Source of the DNA: Virgisporangium aliadipatigenens | GTDB lineage: Bacteria > Actinomycetota > Actinomycetes > Mycobacteriales > Micromonosporaceae | Assembly (NCBI RefSeq): GCF_016863615.1 | Contig: NZ_BOPF01000024.1 | Coordinates: 62,001-126,000 of the forward strand | DNA length: 64,000 bases | Reading direction: 5' to 3' | Shown here: piece after piece, positions 42,758-50,845 of the stretch | Layout: every line of letters begins with the position of its first letter | How positions within the stretch are numbered: position 1 is the stretch's first letter | Notes under the pieces: generated by a model | What the model saw: only the letters and a program-made list of their open reading frames with translations | Databases searched by the model: none | Told to the model about the DNA's origin: nothing | Made by a program: the position numbers and the translations under genes

Positions 42758-44479
42758 ATGCGGTCGGCAATTCTTTCTCCGGCACGACGGGACTCGGACA
42801 TCGCGGCGATGGCCGCGGCGGACGAACTCGACGTGGTGGTGGTCGGCGGTGGCGTGGTCGGTGCCGGTGCGGCACTGGACGCGGTCACCCGCGGGCTGTC
42901 CGTGGGACTCGTGGAGATGCGGGACTGGGCCAGCGGCACGTCCAGCCGCTCCAGCAAACTGATCCACGGTGGCCTGCGCTACCTGGAGATGCTCGATTTC
43001 GCGCTGGTACGTGAGGCGCTGAAGGAACGCGGGCTGATCGTGCAGACCCTCGCCCCGCACCTGGCCCGGCCGGTGCGGTTCCTGTACCCGTTGCAGCACC
43101 GGGGCTGGGAACGCTTCTACGCCGGCGCCGGGGTGGCGCTCTACGACACGCTGGGCTTCTCCAGCGGGCACAGCAGGGGCCTGCCCCGGCACCGGCACCT
43201 GACCCGCCGGCAGGCCGTGCGGCTGGCGCCGGCGCTCAAGCCGGAGTCGATGGTGGGCGCCCTGCAGTACTCCGACGCCCAGTTGGACGACGCGCGCCAC
43301 ACCATGACGATCGTGCGCACCGCCGCCGCCTACGGCGCGCACGTGGCGTCGCGGTGCCGGGTGATCGGTTTTCTCCGCGAGGGCGAACGGGTCACCGGTG
43401 TGCGGGTGCGCGACCTGGAGCACGACCGAGAGTTCGAGGTGCGGGCGAAGCAGGTCATCAACGCCACCGGCGTGTGGACCGACGAGACGCAGGCCCTGGT
43501 GGGGGAGCGCGGGCAGTTCAAGGTGCGCGCCTCCAAGGGGATCCATCTGGTGGTGCCGCGCGACCGGATCCGTTCCTCGACCGGGATCATCCTGCGCACG
43601 GCCAAGAGCGTGCTGTTCGTCATCCCGTGGGGCAGGCACTGGATCATCGGCACCACCGACACGGAATGGACGCTGGACAAGGCGCATCCGGCGGCGTCCA
43701 GCGTGGACATCGACTACCTGTTGAACGAGGTCAACAAGGTGCTCGTCACCCCGTTGGAGCGCGCCGACGTGGAGGGCGTCTACGCCGGCCTGCGGCCGCT
43801 GCTGTCCGGCGAGTCCGACGAGACCTCGAAGCTGTCCCGCGAGCACACGGTCGCCAGCGCGGTGCCGGGCCTTGTGGTGGTGGCGGGCGGCAAGTACACG
43901 ACGTACCGGGTGATGGCCAAGGACGCGGTCGACGCGGCGGTGCACGGCATCGGCGGTTCGGTGCCGCCGTCGGTCACCGAGCGCGTCCCGTTGCTCGGCG
44001 CCGAGGGTTTTCAGGCGCTGTGGAACCGCCGACGCGCGCTGGCCGCCGAGACCGGGCTGCACGTGGCGCGGATCGAACATCTGCTCGGGCGCTACGGCTC
44101 ACTCGTGTTCGAACTGCTGGAGCTGATGGAGCGGGATCCCGCGCTGCGCGAGCCGGTGGACGGCGCCGACGACTACCTGAAGGCGGAGATCGTCTACGGG
44201 GCCTCGCACGAGGGGGCGCGTCACCTGGAGGACGCCATGACCCGACGGACCCGCATCTCCATCGAGGCCTTCGACCGCGGCGAACGCACGGCCGCGCAGG
44301 CGGCGGAGCTGATGGGCGGCGTGCTCGGCTGGACGGACGCCCAGGTGAAGCGCGAGGTCGAGCACTACCTGCTACGCGTGCGCGCCGAACGCGCCTCGCA
44401 GGAGCAGACCGACGACGACACCGCCGACGCCACGCGCCTGGGCGCGCCGGAGGTCGTCCCGCTGGCCCCGGCCTCCTAG
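42758..44479 (+). CDS. glpD: Aerobic glycerol-3-phosphate dehydrogenase
   Basis: 573 residues. N-terminal FAD motif VVVGGGVVGAGAALDAVTRG (about 27-46), the GlpD signature SGTSSRSSKLIHGGLRYLE, IHLVVPRDRI, and a helical C-terminal DAO_C domain. It oxidises glycerol 3-phosphate to dihydroxyacetone phosphate and reduces membrane quinone. Start ATG with AGGGGAAA 5 nt upstream, 32 bp after glpK. Its stop codon lies inside the stem of the following bidirectional hairpin. Confidence 0.93.
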   Translation: MRSAILSPARRDSDIAAMAAADELDVVVVGGGVVGAGAALDAVTRGLSVGLVEMRDWASGTSSRSSKLIHGGLRYLEMLDFALVREALKERGLIVQTLAPHLARPVRFLYPLQHRGWERFYAGAGVALYDTLGFSSGHSRGLPRHRHLTRRQAVRLAPALKPESMVGALQYSDAQLDDARHTMTIVRTAAAYGAHVASRCRVIGFLREGERVTGVRVRDLEHDREFEVRAKQVINATGVWTDETQALVGERGQFKVRASKGIHLVVPRDRIRSSTGIILRTAKSVLFVIPWGRHWIIGTTDTEWTLDKAHPAASSVDIDYLLNEVNKVLVTPLERADVEGVYAGLRPLLSGESDETSKLSREHTVASAVPGLVVVAGGKYTTYRVMAKDAVDAAVHGIGGSVPPSVTERVPLLGAEGFQALWNRRRALAAETGLHVARIEHLLGRYGSLVFELLELMERDPALREPVDGADDYLKAEIVYGASHEGARHLEDAMTRRTRISIEAFDRGERTAAQAAELMGGVLGWTDAQVKREVEHYLLRVRAERASQEQTDDDTADATRLGAPEVVPLAPAS

Positions 44480-44550
44480 GCCGTGTGTCGAAGTGGCTGG
44501 CCGGCCTGCGGCGGACTCAGCTCGACCGACCGCTTCGACACACGGCCTAG
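44476..44550. terminator. Bidirectional hairpin containing both convergent stop codons
   Basis: CTAGGCCGTGTGTCGAAG (44476-44493) is exactly complementary to 44533-44550 (18 bp). The glpD stop (TAG, 44477-44479) and the stop of the convergent response regulator (44547-44549) both lie in the stem. Confidence 0.8.
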
Positions 44551-44915
44551 AGCGCGGATCCGAGCAGGCGCGCCACCTTGCCGGCCAGGTCGCCGGGCAG
44601 GTACGGCTTCGGCAGCGTGTCGGTGACCCCGGCCTCGTCCAGGCGGGGGTCACCGGCGGCGACGGAGCCGCTGGCGATCACCACCGGCACGTGCGCGTGC
44701 TCGGGGTCGGCGCGCAGCGAGCGGCACAGGTCGAGGCCGGTCATGCGGGGCATCTGGTTGTCACTGATGACAAGGTCCGGCCGGTGCTTGCGAACGGCCT
44801 CCAGCGCGGCGACGCCGTCCGGCGCGGAGATCACGACGTGGCCCTCGCGGGTGAGCACGCGGGAGACCAGTTGGAGCATGTCCGGCTCGTCGTCAACCGC
44901 TACTACTAATGCCAT
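44547..44915 (-). CDS. Single-domain response regulator (CheY-like)
   Basis: 122 residues, a receiver domain only: acidic pair DDE at 8-10, phosphoacceptor Asp52 (VISDNQMP), Ser82 and Lys103 (LPKPYLPGDL). All catalytic residues are intact, so it should accept phosphate. With no output domain it must act by protein contact, or as a phosphate sink. No cognate kinase is adjacent. TATGTT ends 6 nt before the ATG, indicating a leaderless message. Confidence 0.9.
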   Translation of the reverse strand: MALVVAVDDEPDMLQLVSRVLTREGHVVISAPDGVAALEAVRKHRPDLVISDNQMPRMTGLDLCRSLRADPEHAHVPVVIASGSVAAGDPRLDEAGVTDTLPKPYLPGDLAGKVARLLGSAL

Positions 44916-44921
44916 TTGCTG

Positions 44922-44927
44922 AACATA
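44922..44927 (-). promoter_or_regulatory. Predicted -10 element for the CheY-like gene
   Basis: TATGTT on the minus strand, 6 nt before the ATG at 44915, with no ribosome binding site. Confidence 0.5.
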
Positions 44928-45013
44928 CGCCCGAAATCCGAGCGTTGCGTTGTTTCGGGCTGTAAGCGCCTGTCCGCGACAGCCGCGGGCGCGCCGCCAT
45001 CGACCGGCGCCGG

Positions 45014-45019
45014 TAGTGT
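45014..45019 (+). promoter_or_regulatory. Predicted -10 element for the 45028 gene
   Basis: TAGTGT ends 8 nt before the GTG at 45028, with no ribosome binding site. It supports the GTG start. Confidence 0.45.
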
Positions 45020-45027
45020 CGGCTAGC

Positions 45028-46722
45028 GTGTCACACCCTCAGGACTCCTCGCCGCCCTACTCCGACCTGCGGATAGTTCGGCACGCGCCGGCCGTAGAGG
45101 TGCTCACCGGCACCGACGCCAACGGCACACCGGTGCTCGTGCTGCAGCTCTCCGCCGCCGGTTCGGCCGATCCCGCGGTGCGGTCGGCCTTCGCCGAGGC
45201 CGTCGGCGATAGGTCGTACGCCCGGCTCTCCGGACAGGTCGACGCCGTCGACCTCGACGGCGCCCGGCCGTGGGCCGCCGGGTGGCAGCACGGGGTGCCG
45301 GCCGCCGTGGACGACCTGGTCGGGCGGCTGCCGCTGCCGAGCGGGGGCGGGGAGGTGTCGGGGCCGAGCGGGTGGGCGCCGTCGCCGTTCGGGCCGCCGC
45401 TGGGTGGGACCTCGGAGACGAGCTTCACGATCGAACCGGCCGTGGGGCAGGGGACCGGCTTCGGCCAGCCGGATCAGCCGCAGCCGGGCATCGGCCAGCC
45501 GGGCCAGGTGCCGCCGGGCGCGGGTCAGCCGGCGCCGGGGATGTGGAGTCCGGGCGCGCCGGCCTCGGGGATTCCGGGCGCCGGGCAGGTGTCCGGGCCG
45601 CCCGGCCCGATGACCGGTCAACCGGGTGGTTACGCTGCCGGTCCGGTGACCGGCACGGGCCCGATCTCCGGCCCACCCGGCCCGATGGCCACGGGCGGTG
45701 CGATGGGCGCCGGCGGTGCGATGGGCATGCCCGGCCCGGTGTCGGGGCCCGGCGGTTACGCGGGCGGGCCGGTGTCGGGGCCGGGCGGTTACGCGGCCGG
45801 GCCGGTGACGGGTGCGGGTGCGCCGGGCGTGGGCTACGGCCCGGTGTCGGGCGCGTCGGGCGGCGGCTGGGCGCCGGCCGGTCAAGGCATGCAGGGCGGG
45901 CCGGCAATGCAGGGCGGGCCGGGAATGCCGGGCGGGCCGGGAATGCAAGGCGCTCCCGGCGGGCCTGGGATGCCGGGGCGGGGGGACGGGCGCAACCTGC
46001 CGGCCGCCGTCATCGGCCTGCTCTGCGCCGCCCTGCTCATCGCCGTCGTGGCCGTCGTGGCGGTCGTGGTCAACATGGGCGGCGACGACGACCGCGACCC
46101 CGTGGCGAACCCGACCCCGACGCGCGAACGCACTCTGCCCACGCAGGAGTCGGCGCCGACCGCCGGGGCGACGACCGCCGCGCCGAGCGCGACCGCCGGG
46201 GCCAGCCCGGCGGGGGACAAGCCGACGCTGCGTTCCGGCACGGCGCCGCGAACCGTCGCCGGGCCGAGCTACGCGACCGGCGAGGAGACCTACACGATGG
46301 CGTTCCCGGGCTGGCCGTTCGCGTTCCGGGCGCCGAAGACGTGGGGGTGCCTCAAGGGCAGCTGGGACGGCGACGCCAACGCGATGGTGTGGGTCTGCGT
46401 CGACGAGGGCAACGCCGGCAACGGCCAGAAGGCCAACGTGATGGCCCGCAAGTGCGCCACGACGTGCACCACGGCCGAGCGCGCCACCATGAACAACGAG
46501 TGGTTCGACGAGGACGACAAGGCCAAGCAGCTGACCGGGGACGACAAGACCTGGTACCTGGAGACGGCGAAGAACGACAAGGGGTACTACACCCTCGACA
46601 TGAGCCACTACTGGTCGAAGGACGGCACCAACTGGCAGATCGGCGTGTTCGTGCAGTCGCCGCCGGACACCAAGGGTTCGGTCCAGAAGATCGTCAACGA
46701 GGTCCTCAGCCAGACGTCCTGA
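45028..46722 (+). CDS. Single-pass membrane protein with PVSG/Gly-Pro-Met linker
   Basis: 564 residues from the GTG at 45028. An N-terminal ~100-residue cytoplasmic domain (SDLRIVRHAPAVEVLTGTDA, then LVLQLSAAGSADPAVRSAF) is followed by a low-complexity linker (about 110-320) with PVSG, PVTG, GQPG and GGPGM repeats. One membrane segment lies near 325-350, then a Thr/Ala/Pro stalk, and a ~130-residue outer domain with four or more Cys (about 430-564, containing AFRAPKTWGCLKGSWDGDAN). I recognise no catalytic motif. Its layout and PVSG linker closely resemble the Hsp70-Kelch protein at 29.4 kb. A bidirectional terminator follows. Confidence 0.85.
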   Translation: MSHPQDSSPPYSDLRIVRHAPAVEVLTGTDANGTPVLVLQLSAAGSADPAVRSAFAEAVGDRSYARLSGQVDAVDLDGARPWAAGWQHGVPAAVDDLVGRLPLPSGGGEVSGPSGWAPSPFGPPLGGTSETSFTIEPAVGQGTGFGQPDQPQPGIGQPGQVPPGAGQPAPGMWSPGAPASGIPGAGQVSGPPGPMTGQPGGYAAGPVTGTGPISGPPGPMATGGAMGAGGAMGMPGPVSGPGGYAGGPVSGPGGYAAGPVTGAGAPGVGYGPVSGASGGGWAPAGQGMQGGPAMQGGPGMPGGPGMQGAPGGPGMPGRGDGRNLPAAVIGLLCAALLIAVVAVVAVVVNMGGDDDRDPVANPTPTRERTLPTQESAPTAGATTAAPSATAGASPAGDKPTLRSGTAPRTVAGPSYATGEETYTMAFPGWPFAFRAPKTWGCLKGSWDGDANAMVWVCVDEGNAGNGQKANVMARKCATTCTTAERATMNNEWFDEDDKAKQLTGDDKTWYLETAKNDKGYYTLDMSHYWSKDGTNWQIGVFVQSPPDTKGSVQKIVNEVLSQTS

Positions 46723-46729
46723 CAGGCGA

Positions 46730-46759
46730 AAGGGCCCACCCCGGGCGGGGTGGGCCCTT
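46730..46759. terminator. Bidirectional hairpin terminator
   Basis: AAGGGCCCACCCC (46730-46742) pairs perfectly with GGGGTGGGCCCTT (46747-46759) across a GGGC loop, between convergent genes. Confidence 0.85.
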
Positions 46760-46768
46760 CTTCGTCCG

Positions 46769-49012
46769 TCAGGCCAGTGCGGGCTCCGGCGAGGACGAAG
46801 GCGAGGGTGCCGGCTCGGCGCGCGGCAGGTGATCCGCCGGGCGGCCCTCCACGTGCAGCTCCGGCACGATGCGGCCGAGGAAGTTCGGCATCCACCAGTT
46901 GAAGCGGCCGAGCAGGTGCATCGCGGCGGGCACCAGCAGGAGCCGCACCACCGTGGCGTCGATCAGGATGGCCGCCGCCATGCCGACGCCGATCACCTTC
47001 AGCACCACGTCCGGGCTCGGCACGAACGCCGCGAACACCGCGATCATGATCGCCGCCGCCGCCGTGATGACCCGGCCGGTACCGGCGAGCCCCTCGGTGA
47101 CCGCGCGGGAGTTGTCGCCGGTGCGCAGCCACGCCTCGCGCATGCGGCTCACCAGGAAGACCTCGTAGTCCATCGAGAGACCGAAGAGGATCGCGAACAT
47201 CAGCACCGGCACGAACGCGGGCAGCGGCGTGTCGGTGTCGATCCCGATGAGCTTCCCGAACCAGTTCCCCTCCAGCGCGTAGGCGACGACGCCGTAGGCG
47301 GCGGCGACCGACAGGAGGTTCATGACGGCGGCCTTGATCGCCACCACGACGCTGCGGAACGACACGAGCAGCAGCAGCATCGACAGCAGCACCACGCCGC
47401 CGATGAGCAGCGGGAGCCGGCTGGCGATGTTCTCGGTGCTGTCGATGGCGGTGGCCGTGACCCCGCCGACGAACACGGTCAGGCCGGTGCCGCGCACCGC
47501 GTTCGGGATGGTGGTGTCGCGCAGCCGGTGCACCAGGTCCTCGGTGTCGGCGTGCTGCGGGCCGGTGGTCGGCAGCACCGTCAGGACGGCCGTGTCGCCG
47601 GCCGGATTGAGCTGGGGCGGCAGGGCCGCGGCGACGCCCGGCGTCGAGGCGAGCGCACCACGCAGCGGTTCGAGGCTGGCGGCGTCGCCGGCGTTCGGGA
47701 GTTCGACGGCGAGGACGAGCGGGCCGTTGAACCCGGGGCCGAAGCCGGAGGAGACCATGTCGTAGGCCTTGCGGTGCGGCGTCTCCGCGAGGGCGTTGCC
47801 GGCGTCCGGAAAGCCGAACCGCACGCCGAGGAACGGCGCGGCGAGGCCGAGCAGCACGGCGACACCCGCGACGGCGGCGAGCAGCCGGTGCCGGCGGATG
47901 AACTCGCTGAACCCGAGCCAGCGCTTGCTGGGTTCCACGTGCCCGCCGACCGCGACGGTCACCTCGCGGCGCCGGCCGAGCGGCAGCCGCAGCCGGTCGA
48001 CGTGCCGGCCGAGGAAGCCGAGCAGGGCCGGGAAGAGCAGCACGCTGGCCGTGACGACGACGAGCACGCCGAGGATCGTGACGAGCGCGGCACCCCGCAT
48101 GAACGACAGCCCCATGGCGAACAGGCCGAGCATGCTCACGATGACGGTGCCACCGGCGACCAGGACGGAACGTCCGGCGGTGTCCAGCGTGGCCACGGTG
48201 GCGGCTTCCGGGTCGAGGCCGGCGGCCCGCCACTCGCGGAACCGGGTGACCATGAGCAGCACGTAGTCGATGCCGATGCCGATGCCCATCATCGCGGCGA
48301 GCGAGGTGGACCAGTCGGGGGCGTCGACGAAGTTGATCAGGACGCCGGTGAACGTGCTGCTGACGGCGAGGCCGGCGACGGCCACCAGGATGGGCAGCCC
48401 GGCGGCGACGACGGTGCCGAAGGTGAGCAGCAGGATGACGGCGGCCGCGAGGAGGCCGATCATCTCGGAGCCGACCTCACCCTGCTCGGCGCGCTGGACG
48501 GGCTGGCCGCCGATCGCCGCGTCGAGCGGGCCGGCGTCGGCCTTCTCGACGGCGTCGATGATCAGCTTGGTGTCCTCGACCGGCATGTCGTCGGGGTTCG
48601 TCACGTCCAGGCGGAGCGTGGCGATGAGGGTGCGCCCGTCCTGCGAGATCGATCCCGGGGTGGTGTACGGGTCGGCCGTCGCGGCGACGTGCGGGAGCCC
48701 ACGCAGTTCCCCCAGAAGCTTGTCGACCTCACCCCGAACGGAGGCGACGCCCGCGTCGGCCCGGACCACGACGTCGAGGGTGGCGCCCGACTGGGCGGAG
48801 AAGCGCGACTCGAGCAGCTCCTGGGCGGCCTTGGAGTCGGAGCCCGGCGCGGAGTAGTCGGCGGTGAACTCGCCGCTGTACGCGTTGGACAGCCCGACCG
48901 CCGCGCCGAGGATGGCGAGCCAGAGCACGAGCACGAGGCCGCGCCGCCGGAACGCGAAGCGGCCGAGCCGCCCCAATGGTCCGATCTTCGGAGGATCGTC
49001 TGTCGTGCTCAT
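46769..49012 (-). CDS. MMPL-family (RND superfamily) transporter
   Basis: 747 residues with two copies of the MMPL unit, each a membrane helix, an outer domain and five further helices. Features: GIGIGIDYVLLMVTRFREW in the first half and ILFGLSMDYEVFLVSRMREA in the second, both containing the Asp-Tyr pair expected for proton relay. Such proteins export lipids or drugs using proton motive force. ATG at 49012 is chosen for the GGGAGG 6 nt upstream; the in-frame starts before it lack one. It is divergent from a TetR-type gene, which probably represses it. Confidence 0.92.
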   Translation of the reverse strand: MSTTDDPPKIGPLGRLGRFAFRRRGLVLVLWLAILGAAVGLSNAYSGEFTADYSAPGSDSKAAQELLESRFSAQSGATLDVVVRADAGVASVRGEVDKLLGELRGLPHVAATADPYTTPGSISQDGRTLIATLRLDVTNPDDMPVEDTKLIIDAVEKADAGPLDAAIGGQPVQRAEQGEVGSEMIGLLAAAVILLLTFGTVVAAGLPILVAVAGLAVSSTFTGVLINFVDAPDWSTSLAAMMGIGIGIDYVLLMVTRFREWRAAGLDPEAATVATLDTAGRSVLVAGGTVIVSMLGLFAMGLSFMRGAALVTILGVLVVVTASVLLFPALLGFLGRHVDRLRLPLGRRREVTVAVGGHVEPSKRWLGFSEFIRRHRLLAAVAGVAVLLGLAAPFLGVRFGFPDAGNALAETPHRKAYDMVSSGFGPGFNGPLVLAVELPNAGDAASLEPLRGALASTPGVAAALPPQLNPAGDTAVLTVLPTTGPQHADTEDLVHRLRDTTIPNAVRGTGLTVFVGGVTATAIDSTENIASRLPLLIGGVVLLSMLLLLVSFRSVVVAIKAAVMNLLSVAAAYGVVAYALEGNWFGKLIGIDTDTPLPAFVPVLMFAILFGLSMDYEVFLVSRMREAWLRTGDNSRAVTEGLAGTGRVITAAAAIMIAVFAAFVPSPDVVLKVIGVGMAAAILIDATVVRLLLVPAAMHLLGRFNWWMPNFLGRIVPELHVEGRPADHLPRAEPAPSPSSSPEPALA

Positions 49013-49041
49013 GGTTGCCTCCCGCAAAGCTCCGTCATTCT

Positions 49042-49067
49042 CGTTACGCACCTTCACTGCGTTACGC
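49042..49067. repeat. Direct repeat CGTTACGC x2 near the MMPL start
   Basis: CGTTACGC occurs at 49042-49049 and 49060-49067, an 18-bp period. CGTTAC recurs at 49136-49141 next to TAACG, forming TAACG-CAAC-CGTTA (49127-49140). These may be half-sites for the TetR protein. Confidence 0.4.
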
Positions 49068-49099
49068 CTCATAACAAACACGACGCCGCTTCACTTGTC

Positions 49100-49127
49100 A
49101 AGCTTCTTCACGCATGTGACGATGCTT
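49100..49127. promoter_or_regulatory. Candidate TetR operator (28-bp imperfect palindrome)
   Basis: AAGCTTCTTCAC and GTGACGATGCTT, separated by GCAT, are inverted repeats matching at 10 of 12 positions. The site lies between the divergent MMPL and TetR genes, where an autoregulated repressor would bind. Confidence 0.5.
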
Positions 49128-49152
49128 AACGCAACCGTTACCGGGAGGTCCC

Positions 49153-49878
49153 ATGACAGCCGCCCAGCGGGCCGCCCCCCGCAGAGAGCGGGCCCGAGCA
49201 GCCACGATCGAGGAGATCAAGCAGACCGCTCTGCGCCTCATGCACGAGCAGGGCACGCTGAGCGTGCGCTTCACGGACATCGCCCGCGCGATGGACATGA
49301 CGCCGCCGGCGCTGTACCGGTACTTCGCCGACCGGGACGTGCTGCTCTGCGCGCTCATCACCGATGCCTACGACGCGCTCGGCGAGTACGTGGCCGAGTG
49401 CCGCGAGGGCGCGCCGGTCGCCGACCTGGCCGAACGGTGGAAAGCCGTCGCGCAGGCCTACCGGGATTGGGCGCGGCGCGAGCCGGAGCAGTTCATGCTC
49501 ATCCTCGGCATGCCGCTGCCCGGGTACGCGGCCCCCACCGACGGCCCCACCACGGAGGCGGCGAAGCGCGCGATGGCGCAGCTGCAGTCGCTCTTCCACG
49601 AGGCCAACGCGCAGGGGGCCCTCCGGCCGCCGATCGTGGCGGAGGTGAGCGCGGCCGTCGAGGAGTGCGCCGCGATGAAGAACGCGGAGTCGCCGGCCAC
49701 CGTGTCGCCGGCCCACTTCCAGGCGATGCTGCACGCGTGGGCGTCGCTGCACGGGTTCGTGATGCTGGAGATCAACGGACACTTCGACTGGATCGGTGAG
49801 GCAGCGCGCGACGCGCTCTTCCTCGGCCAGGTGCGGGCCATCGCCCACGCCGCCGGGATGCCGGTCCCGGACGCGTAG
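49153..49878 (+). CDS. TetR/AcrR-family transcriptional regulator
   Basis: 241 residues. N-terminal HTH: TIEEIKQTALRLMHEQGTLS, then RFTDIARAMDMTPPALYRYF, the classic TetR DNA-binding pattern. The C-terminal helical domain (WHG/TetR_C-like) has YRDWARREPEQFMLILGMPL and would bind an effector, possibly the substrate of the divergent MMPL pump. GGGAGG lies 5 nt before the ATG. A hairpin follows the stop. Confidence 0.92.
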   Translation: MTAAQRAAPRRERARAATIEEIKQTALRLMHEQGTLSVRFTDIARAMDMTPPALYRYFADRDVLLCALITDAYDALGEYVAECREGAPVADLAERWKAVAQAYRDWARREPEQFMLILGMPLPGYAAPTDGPTTEAAKRAMAQLQSLFHEANAQGALRPPIVAEVSAAVEECAAMKNAESPATVSPAHFQAMLHAWASLHGFVMLEINGHFDWIGEAARDALFLGQVRAIAHAAGMPVPDA

Positions 49879-49892
49879 CGGCGAATTGCCGG

Positions 49893-49924
49893 ACCCGTGG
49901 CGGCCCCCCAGGACCGCCACGGGT
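49893..49924. terminator. Bidirectional hairpin terminator
   Basis: ACCCGTGGCGG (49893-49903) pairs perfectly with CCGCCACGGGT (49914-49924), between the convergent TetR and LuxR genes. Confidence 0.7.
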
Positions 49925-49943
49925 GTCTCCACAAGGCGGACGA

Positions 49944-50609
49944 CTACATCAGCGCGTCCACCGACACCCGCGGAGGCCAACGGCCCGGGGTGAGAATTCC
50001 CAATGCGTACGCACGCGCCACCAACGCCGGCCGGTTGGGTGCGTTGACCCTGCGCAGCAGCGACGCGACGTGGTACTCGATGCCCTGCGGACTGAGGTGC
50101 ATCTGTGCGGCGAGGTCGGCGGTCGAGGCCCCGGCCGCCACCCCCTCCAACACCCGGGCATTGCTCGCCGTCAGGGCGAACAGGTGCCCGCTGCGCTTCG
50201 CCGAGAGCACGACCACGACGGTGTCGACCCGTTCAGAGCCGCGTCGTACGCCGATCGCCGTCACCCGGCATGAGAACACCCGGGGTCCCATGCCGCGCAC
50301 GGTTACCACATCCGACCAGTAGGGCCGCGAACCTGCCCGCACCGCACCGAAGTTGGTGCGGAACGTCTCGCGGTCCTCGGGTCGGAGAAAATCCTCGAAC
50401 ATCTTGCCGTGCACTTCGGTTGCCGGCCGACCGACCTGGCGAACCAGTGCCGACGAGACGCGCTCGATCCGGCCGAACCGGTCGAGCTTCGCCATCCTGG
50501 TCCCCGACTTCGGAAAGAACGAGCGGACCAGTTCGAACGCCTCATCCGGCTCCGCGACGGAGACGGTGGGCAATGGGTGCACGTTCGAAACCATTTCGCG
50601 GCGGGCCAT
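49944..50609 (-). CDS. PAS domain LuxR-family regulator
   Basis: About 221 residues from the ATG at 50609. N-terminal PAS-like sensing domain (about 35-135: FGRIERVSSALVRQVGRPAT, then FEDFLRPEDRETFRTNFGAV) and a C-terminal LuxR HTH (LTASNARVLEGVAAGASTAD, then LSPQGIEYHVASLLRRV). There is no receiver domain, so control is by ligand binding to the PAS domain. The start is uncertain: a TTG at 50657 extends it by 16 codons, and neither has a clear ribosome site. No target operon is obvious. Confidence 0.82.
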   Translation of the reverse strand: MARREMVSNVHPLPTVSVAEPDEAFELVRSFFPKSGTRMAKLDRFGRIERVSSALVRQVGRPATEVHGKMFEDFLRPEDRETFRTNFGAVRAGSRPYWSDVVTVRGMGPRVFSCRVTAIGVRRGSERVDTVVVVLSAKRSGHLFALTASNARVLEGVAAGASTADLAAQMHLSPQGIEYHVASLLRRVNAPNRPALVARAYALGILTPGRWPPRVSVDALM

Positions 50610-50845
50610 CGTCACGCAGCGATGATTGCCCGACCAGGTGTCCACCGAACAGATCAATCGGTGCTCAACCCTTGGGGGGAGCCGCTCACTTCAGAGCTCA
50701 CCGGTCGCCGCACGCTACCACAAAGTGACGGTCGGCTAAGTCCCCCTTTGGAGGACCCCGGTATCAACCACACGGTCGTTCGTTCATGGCGGGCGCACAG
50801 CTCGGTTACAGGCAACCACCAGCCCCGACGCCGACAGTCGGGAGC

